Source: Tachypleus tridentatus
Lineage: Eukaryota > Arthropoda > Merostomata > Xiphosura > Limulidae
Reading direction: 5' to 3'
Length of the DNA stretch: 64,000 bases
Assembly: GCF_004210375.1 (NCBI RefSeq)
Contig: NC_134834.1
Location: forward strand, 90,214,170-90,278,169
Position 1 is the first letter of the stretch, and the number at the start of each line of letters is the position of its first letter. A model generated the notes under the pieces. That model made no database searches, had not been told where the DNA came from, and was given only the letters and a program-made list of their open reading frames with translations. The translations under genes were made by a program, and so were the position numbers. Below are positions 57,228-64,000 of the stretch, one piece after another.

Positions 57228-60200
57228 TTATCTTAACAACGTACACAAGAAATAACCTTGGGCACCTTGGGTTACCAAGCTACCAACATAAGAATACACA
57301 GAATAAAAAACATTTAATGAGTTATGTAACAAAGATCTATGATAATGAAGATATATATGTCTCCGTACACGCACTTTAAACATGGAAATTAAATGAATGA
57401 CGCGATTTCGTGCCAAAGAAACTGAACGAGCAGAACATATAACCTGACGTGCCAAACTTGTAATTAAACGGAATATGTTCCAGCATCTCCTGGGTAACGA
57501 AGGATGAGATCCCACTAAGAGGCATCTCCTCCATACCCAGTTTGATATGGGACATCCAAAATAAAATGCCAATAATTTATATACATATGACCACAAGGGC
57601 TGTACAAAAGGACATTGGAAAAACAGATGGTCTATGGTTTCTGGCGCCTGGGAACAGAAAGTGCACAACCCTGTGGGATGTCTGTCCATATGTATCAGCT
57701 TGACATTTGTGGTAATCGCCCGCAACCAGAGTAAATAATCCACATCACAAACAAAAAAACCAACAAAAGAAGAATAAGCGTTTTTACGAATGCGTTTCCA
57801 GTCTCCAGGAGGAACAATATCCCCCCAGTAGAATGGAGCAGGGAAGTTATTAGCGAGTGAAAACTGTATATATCCCACCAGTTGCCGCAGAGATAAACCT
57901 TGAAAATGAACTCGATTATCGGAGTGGTCCAGAAAATATAAATCCACAACACATGTGGACGACGGAAGAGGAGCCGGCTGGGTAGACAAAATCGGCAACC
58001 ACTCCACAGGCAACGCCTCCTTGAGCATATGAAAATGTGAAAAAATTGTGCGGGCATTGGCCAACGGGTCAGCGTCCGTACACATTTCAATCACTGCCCC
58101 ACCGGAAGAAAAGCAGGGAGCACCTCGTACATTAAATGACGGACCTGAACCAAACCTGCGTTAATAAATTCAGGAAAATGAAATGTTCGGTGGCGAACAT
58201 CAACAATAGCCGGATTGAAAAACAAAGGTTCATCAAAAATTTGGGGGGAAAGAGGAGCTGGGACAATCCCTTTATCCCCAAGAAGAACCTTCCAGGCATG
58301 AAACATTTCCTGAATATAGAAAGGTAACGATTTCACAAAACGTGGCAAAATACGGCATTGAAGAATCCGAAAGCTTAAAGAGAGATTACCATAACAAGAA
58401 AAAATCCAGAAAGAAGTTGTCGCAAGGTGGAAGGACAAGAAGCATCCAAACAACGCTGCAACAACTTCAAACGGAATGCGAGTTTACGAGTGTTAACATC
58501 AACCAAGTTGATACCTCCACAATCATAACTCCGAATCAGAATACCGTATGCCACTTTATGTATACCTCCCCGCCAAATAAAATCCAGTATACATTTGCGA
58601 AATCTAGCCTCAAACTGTCTTGGCAACGGGAGTATATTCAACGGGTACCATAACACCGATGCCACCAAGGAGTTCACCACAAGAGATTTACCCTTTAGCG
58701 ACAAAGAACGAAATCGCCACGACACCAAGACACGAGATACCCTGCGCAATACACCCTGCCACGTATCTTGCAGCATGACATCGAAATTAGAGTGGAAAAC
58801 TATTCCCAAAATCCGAATAGGATCCTGGGAAATTCTCAACTCACCAAGGACGAAGTCTGCAGAAGAGGCCAAACACCCAACCCACAAACCCTGACTCTTG
58901 GTCCAGTTGATCTTCCCACCAGTAGCTTTGCCAAAAGTTTGGCAGACATCCAACACATGCGGCAAAGATTCGGCGTCTCGTAAGGTTAAGGTGGTATCAT
59001 CAGCATGCTGATAAGTAAGTGAAGGCGTGGTGAGTAGCACATCACCACCAATACCAGTAATATGTACATTATGGACTAACATATTTCGTAACGGTTCGAC
59101 ACTGAGAACGTAAAGTAGAGCAGACATGGGGCATCCTTGACGAATACCCCGAGTAATAGCAAAATCATTAGTGAGAAATCCATTAAACTTTACACAACTA
59201 GAAATAGAAGTATAGCAAAGACGAACCCAATGAACAAAAGTAGAACCAAAACCCATACGCAGAAGAAGTTGAAATAGATAGTCATAGGCCACCCGATCAA
59301 AAGCTTGCATCTGATCGAGCTTCAAAAAGATTCCACCCTGGCCGGTACGTGCTAAAGATTGCAATAGCAAAACGAGTGTTAATGGAGTATCAGCAACGTC
59401 CCGTCCAGGTATACACCCGGATTGGTCATCTGAAACTAAACTGGAGATCACAGACGAAAGGCGACGAGCCAGCACTTTGGCCAAAAGCTTATAGTCAGTA
59501 CAAAGCAATGTCAAAGGCCGGCTGTTAGCCGCCAACCGTCGATCCCCTTTCGGGATAGGAACAATTACCCCAGAACACATTGTACGGAGCAACTGTGGAG
59601 AGTGAAACAGTTGAGACAAGACAGATAAAAGTCGTCAACAAAAGAGGTAGAAAATATTTGAAAAATTCGGAGGTAAAACCATCCAAACCAGGAGATTTGC
59701 CCAGCGGTAAACTGTCTAAAGCAGCGATAACTTCCGGAACCGTGAATGGAGCATCACAAATATTAGCTTGTTCACTGGAAAGAGTTCGATCAACAAATGA
59801 GAGAACTAAATCTATGTCTGCCTGCAGAACGATATCCTTAGAGTACAGTGCGGAATAATACTGATGTAAAACAGCAGCGATATCTTCCACACCGGACACC
59901 TCCACACCCCTATCAGTGAGCATGGATCTAAACTCAATTCTGCTTTGACGGACCTTTTCCATACGAAGAAAGTAAGATGTAGATCTCTCACCCTCCTCAA
60001 ACCAACGAATATGAGATCGAATCCTCGCCCCTCTATGGTATCGTGATCCAAAGTCTCCAATGCATCTTCAAGTTCATACAATTTGACCTTAGATCTACCA
60101 GGGAAACGGGTCAGTTTTCGAAGCTCACGATTGATGGACGACTCAAGCTGACATTTGCGAGAACGGGATGCCCGCGCACGAAGAATCGAATAACGCTCGG

Positions 60201-61089
60201 TAAGTATACGGAACGCGCATTTCAATTGTTCATACCATTTAATTTTATCAGTCCCATAAACTGACCAACTACGACTTCTGGCGATCAACAGCTTAATGGC
60301 TTTCACATATTCGGCATCCCTCAATAACTGGTTATTGAAGTGCCAGAAATTAGGACCTCTGACAATTGGTCGCAGAGTAAGGTCGAAGCCCAATAAAGCG
60401 TGATCTGTAGCAGGAAACCACAACGTACGGAAACGTTGGACAGTCCCCTGCAAGGTAGAAGAAAGCAAAACCCTGTCAATACGTGACGACATCATCTCAC
60501 CATTAACAAAACGCTTCCATGTGAAACCAGGTGTAGTCGGCGATATGAGTGAATGCGCATCAAGCAAATCAAACCTATTAAGAAACTGGACAAAAGCCGA
60601 ACGGCTGGCGTCTCGGTAGAAACGGACCGGAAATCGATCGCGTGCCACATCCACCACACAATTAAAATCTCCCACAACAAGCAATCCTGTGCAACCATCC
60701 AAACAATACTCCAAGTTTTGGAAAAATTCCCGTCGCTCGGAGATATCGCGAGGAGCGTACACAGATGATAACAGATAAGACAAAGACTCGAAACTGAATT
60801 TGACTGTCAGAACCCTACCCACCCCATCAGAAGAAACGAATGTAACATTATCACACAAAAACTGCTGTACCAAGATGGCAACCCCTTGTCGGCCAGAAGT
60901 AGAATTATTAAAAAAAGCTACACCTGGCCAAAATTTCAGAACGACATCAGGAAAATCATCAGTAAAAAACGTTTCCTGTAAACAAACAACATCAAAATTA
61001 GTAACAAAGTAATCCAGATAATAAGACAGCTTACTAATATTACGCAACCCATTACAATTCAAAACTCCCACCCTTAGTAAATGTACCAT
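57228..61089 (-). pseudogene. LINE ORF2 endonuclease/reverse transcriptase, copy 8 (four breaks)
   Basis: ATG at 61089, TAA at 57228-57230. Blocks: 59812-61089 (endonuclease), 59525-59962, 58375-59619, 58091-58453 and 57228-58094. Residue landmarks: GVLNCNG 8-14, LQET 37-40, GDFN 140-143, SRID 202-205, TDH 228-230; then RT motifs to YQHADDTTL and the C-terminal CTFCSQAPETIDHLFFQC. Breaks: the four-C run near 60027-60031, the stretch near 59620-59632 (AAAAGTCGTC; copy 6 has AAAAAAGTCGTC), the A run near 58398-58404 and the four-C run near 58096-58100. All four are at homopolymers. Confidence 0.92.
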
Positions 61090-61250
61090 GCTAAAGAGAA
61101 AGTAAAGGTACAAGAATTGAAAGGAAACTGTCACAAACACAAAAATAACAAGAATAAATGTAAAGATCTAAGCAAATATGCACAAAGTTCAAATAACAAT
61201 AAATGACAGTCTTACACGAACTGAAACAAACAAACTGTCACAAAAAACAT

Positions 61251-62345
61251 TTAAGGCTGCGACACCGCCTTCGCCTTCGCCCGAGATATCCGTAGTATTG
61301 GCACGTCCGACACCCGTTTTCGTCCACTGCCCTTCTTAGAAGTGTCACCAGGAGACATTGCCACCACACTAGCATACCTCCAACGACGAGGAAGAGGCAC
61401 CTCCACATCGCCGGCGGTACTCACACCACTAACCGGAAGTGGCGGGAAGTGACGATCAAAATTGCGACTTGCAGCAGGGGGGTGACTACTTGCCCGTTCC
61501 CTGGCCCCACCAGAAACCGTCGATCGTCGGGCAGAAACATCGTCCACCACCCGATGGGTAGCTGCAGCCTTCTTTGAAAGGGGAACCTCCGAATCAACGC
61601 GTGGACAAACAGAAATGGTGTCAACATCATGAGGCACTGCACGAGAGGGAGCAGCCGTGTCTACTTCAGCGGCGTCACGAGAAGTAGTAGGCGTGGCCAC
61701 TTCAGCGTCGTCACTAGAGGAAGTTCGAGGAACAACAAGCTTGGGACAACGTTGACGGACGTGTCCCTGCATATGACAATGTCGGCATATAAATTGGGGC
61801 AATCGCGATATAGATGATCCGCCCCAAACATAAATTACATACTTTTGACTGGCGATCATGCTTCACTTTTACCAATACCGCCTTGCCCAAAGGATCAAAA
61901 CTTTTACTACGTACGGCAAAGAGATACACTTCTCACTAAAACACACACGAACATGGCGTATACCTAAGTATATGCCCTGGTCCCTCTTCCACACAATAGG
62001 GCTTTTCACCTCACAATCATAATCTTTAAGTTTATTTAGAATAATATCATCGTCGATATATTCGGGTACGTCCATAAATGACACAGTAATAGTACGTTTA
62101 GTGACACCATTAGCCGAACAGTGCACACCATTTACAGTTAGACCAGCATCTATAGCCAGGTCCACATCGTCGGGAAGAACAAAAGTTACCTCATATCCAC
62201 CCGGGCGAGGAACTACGGCAGTGACCGAAGCAGCACCAAACGTAGAAATAACAGAATGGATAACGTCCCCATGGCTTGAAGTTGTCGTTTCCACAAAAAC
62301 TGTACGACGCATAACTTCCATGACCTTCTTGGTTGATGAAGACAT
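61251..62345 (-). pseudogene. LINE ORF1, subfamily A, copy 8 (broken near first knuckle)
   Basis: ATG at 62345. Open through residue ~150 (61869-62345), then disturbed by shortened A, C and G runs at about 61897-61901 (CAAAACTTTT), 61822-61826 (GCCCCAAAC) and 61795-61800 (TTGGGGC), which scramble the first CCHC knuckle. The second knuckle (CRHCHMQGHVRQRC), the two-unit linker and the basic C terminus are open to the stop at 61251. Three losses in about 100 bp, each in a homopolymer, sum to a whole codon. Confidence 0.88.
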
Positions 62346-62466
62346 CGTCAAACAACTTGGAAAAATAAAAATCTAGCAAAAAAAAAAAGAACTACACGCT
62401 CACTAGGCTTAGCTGTTAAATTTACACTAAGGCAATGAGGAGCTCGAAAACACGTCTGTACTCGTT

Positions 62467-62505
62467 GACGAGAACCGGCGCTTTCAACGTGGTATGAACG
62501 ATGAC
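62467..62505 (-). pseudogene. 5S rRNA gene, 5' fragment (1-39), split by copy 8
   Basis: First 39 nt of the gene continued at 56865-56956; unmutated. Confidence 0.95.
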
Positions 62506-64000
62506 AGTTTAATTCTCTTTCTTATTTGGTGTTTTAAGTGTTACTCTAAAGAAAATCGTTGTCGCAGCCCAAAATTTCCTAGTTGTGAAATATAAGAGAT
62601 GCTTTAGGAATTCACTTTTACTGGAGGACGCTGGAAAGTGGAGCCTGATAACTCTGGTTTGCGTTACACATCCCCGGAACTACACGAGTGTCATTTCGGG
62701 GGTATGGAAACTGTCGCTCACAGGCGTGTGTGTCATTGACATGGAACACTTAAATTGATCAATTTAGCCTCTGAGAACTTTTCTCAAACGTCTTTTAGTC
62801 ACATGTTGGTGTTTATGTCTTCTTTATATTTCTTTCGGACCTACTTTCGTAAAATCTGGTATTTTACTCTCGTTACACAGGCCCACATCCCATCACTTAC
62901 AGATGTGTGTGCAGAATTTAGATTTTTAACACGAGCTTGCATCGGGATTAGAATTATTTAATATTCACCTTCTTTTATTCGTCATTTGGCTATACACATT
63001 AATTTACCTGTGTTTATTAACGTGTATTTTGGTTTCCATCGGGAGAAGTCGTGTGTACTCGCCTCCTTCTCCCCTACAACAAAATAGTATTAAACGCTGG
63101 TTACCGTCTAGTGGGAGTGCCTCAGAAGTCGCTCTTTTGTCTCTCGCTAAAGAAGTGTATGGATATTAATGAAAGTACGTTGCAAAACTGGGAATAATTC
63201 TCTGACGTTATAGAAACAGAATGAATAAAGGAACAGCACCTGTCACACTCGGCTACTACCGTTCGCGAGTCGGAAGCGTGCCACGTACCGAGTTCCTACT
63301 TATCTGAAGACGTTTTCTTCGCGTTTTGCTTTCACTGCTATGTTTTCAATTTTGCTTTTACTGTTTTGTAACTTTTTTTTTTCTTGTTGTTTCTACTCGC
63401 CTATTTTGTTTTATACTCCAATAGCAAAGACTCTTGTCGTTATTGGAAAGTTAATTTTCAAATGCACATACATATAAAATAGATATTTGATTTATAAATA
63501 AGGTGTGCAATCGTCGGTGTCTCCGAGTGAAGGCTCTCTCTGCTGGGTTATATTTCTAGACAAAGTAATTTTACAAAACGTAGCGAACGAACGTTATGTA
63601 AGGAAACTCGAAATATTTGTCGCATCGCCTTTTCTGTGTAGCAGACAGATCCCTCGACAATTGCTTTTCTTAGGCAAAACGTGCACGAGCGAGACAATTT
63701 TGTGAAATAGGGAAACGTTTTAAATTCCATCTGTATAAGACTGCCTTAGATTGATGTGGGCTGGATCTACTCATTAACGAAGTTTCTGTTTTGTAGATTT
63801 CGCACCCTTTGTGCATTCCGAAGATCGACCCGCGAAGATAGTTTATTTCTTTTCTCTCCAATATACGTCTGATTGGAGGGGTTTGGTTTAAAGTGAAATG
63901 GAACGCGGCTCACGCCACCTGCTTAGAGAGCTGCTACTTTTCTTGAACGATCGCAGGAAATGAATGTTTGAACTTCGTTTTCGAAGCGTGTTTTATCAAC
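62506..64000 (-). repeat. 5S intergenic spacer, gamma type, cut by window end
   Basis: Gamma-type spacer, whole at the GACATGGAACAC site. It carries CTCGCCTATT (near 63397) and AATGCACATA (63461), private to this spacer and 45759-47502. The last 100-200 bp before the next 5S gene lie outside the window. No gene is recognised. Confidence 0.9.

Larger units (their letters stand above)
56957..62466 (-). mobile_element. 5S-specific LINE copy 8 (subfamily A), full length 5510 bp
   Basis: Complete element from 62466 to a 14-base poly(A) at 56957-56970; target duplications at 62467-62479 and 56944-56956. It is the sister of copy 6, with a few private changes (NISKL at the ORF2 N terminus, GGTAAGTATACGG near 60201). 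It has the fewest ORF2 breaks of the A copies (four) and is the best A reference for ORF2. ORF1 is broken. Confidence 0.95.

Overview
The window is a tandem array of 5S ribosomal RNA genes, all on the minus strand, from an animal nuclear genome (most likely an invertebrate; the 5S sequence does not look vertebrate, but I cannot name a lineage). Each unit is a 118-nt 5S gene plus a spacer of about 1.7-2.1 kb. Twelve units are touched. Four 5S genes are uninterrupted (12598-12715, 22417-22534, 24315-24432, 47503-47620). The other eight are split at exactly the same nucleotide by a 5.5-5.7 kb non-LTR retrotransposon (LINE) lying in the same orientation as the gene.

The LINE has a short 5' UTR (about 115-125 bp), ORF1 (365-399 aa, two CCHC zinc knuckles), a short gap, ORF2 (about 1290 aa: APE-type endonuclease, reverse transcriptase, C-terminal CCHC motif), a 270-bp 3' UTR with AATAAA and a small hairpin, and a poly(A) tail. 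A 13-bp target-site duplication, GCCGGTTCTCGTC (5S positions 27-39), flanks every complete copy. This architecture and the 5S target fit the Tx1/L1 group, in which 5S-specific families (Mutsu of fish) are known. Two subfamilies share the target: A (copies 1, 4, 6, 8) and B (copies 2, 3, 7). Copy 5 is A at its 3' half and B at its 5' half, joined across a 500-N assembly gap, and is 5'-truncated.

Layout, left to right: copy 1 (A, cut by the window edge) 1-2777; spacer; copy 2 (B) 5036-10677; spacer; intact 5S; spacer; copy 3 (B) 14932-20598; spacer; intact 5S; spacer; intact 5S; spacer; copy 4 (A) 26310-31820; spacer; copy 5 (A/gap/B) 33726-38370; spacer; copy 6 (A) 40219-45719; spacer; intact 5S; spacer; copy 7 (B) 49426-55101; spacer; copy 8 (A) 56957-62466; spacer to the end.

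Three ORF1 copies are open throughout (copies 1, 3, 6). No complete copy has an uninterrupted ORF2; most breaks sit at homopolymer runs whose length differs from copy to copy, so residual long-read sequencing error is a live alternative to true decay. Spacers fall into three types and show internal duplications, inverted repeats and shared private variants, indicating unequal crossing-over and conversion that move the LINE with its unit. I find no host protein-coding gene, tRNA, snRNA or spliced-leader gene in the spacers.
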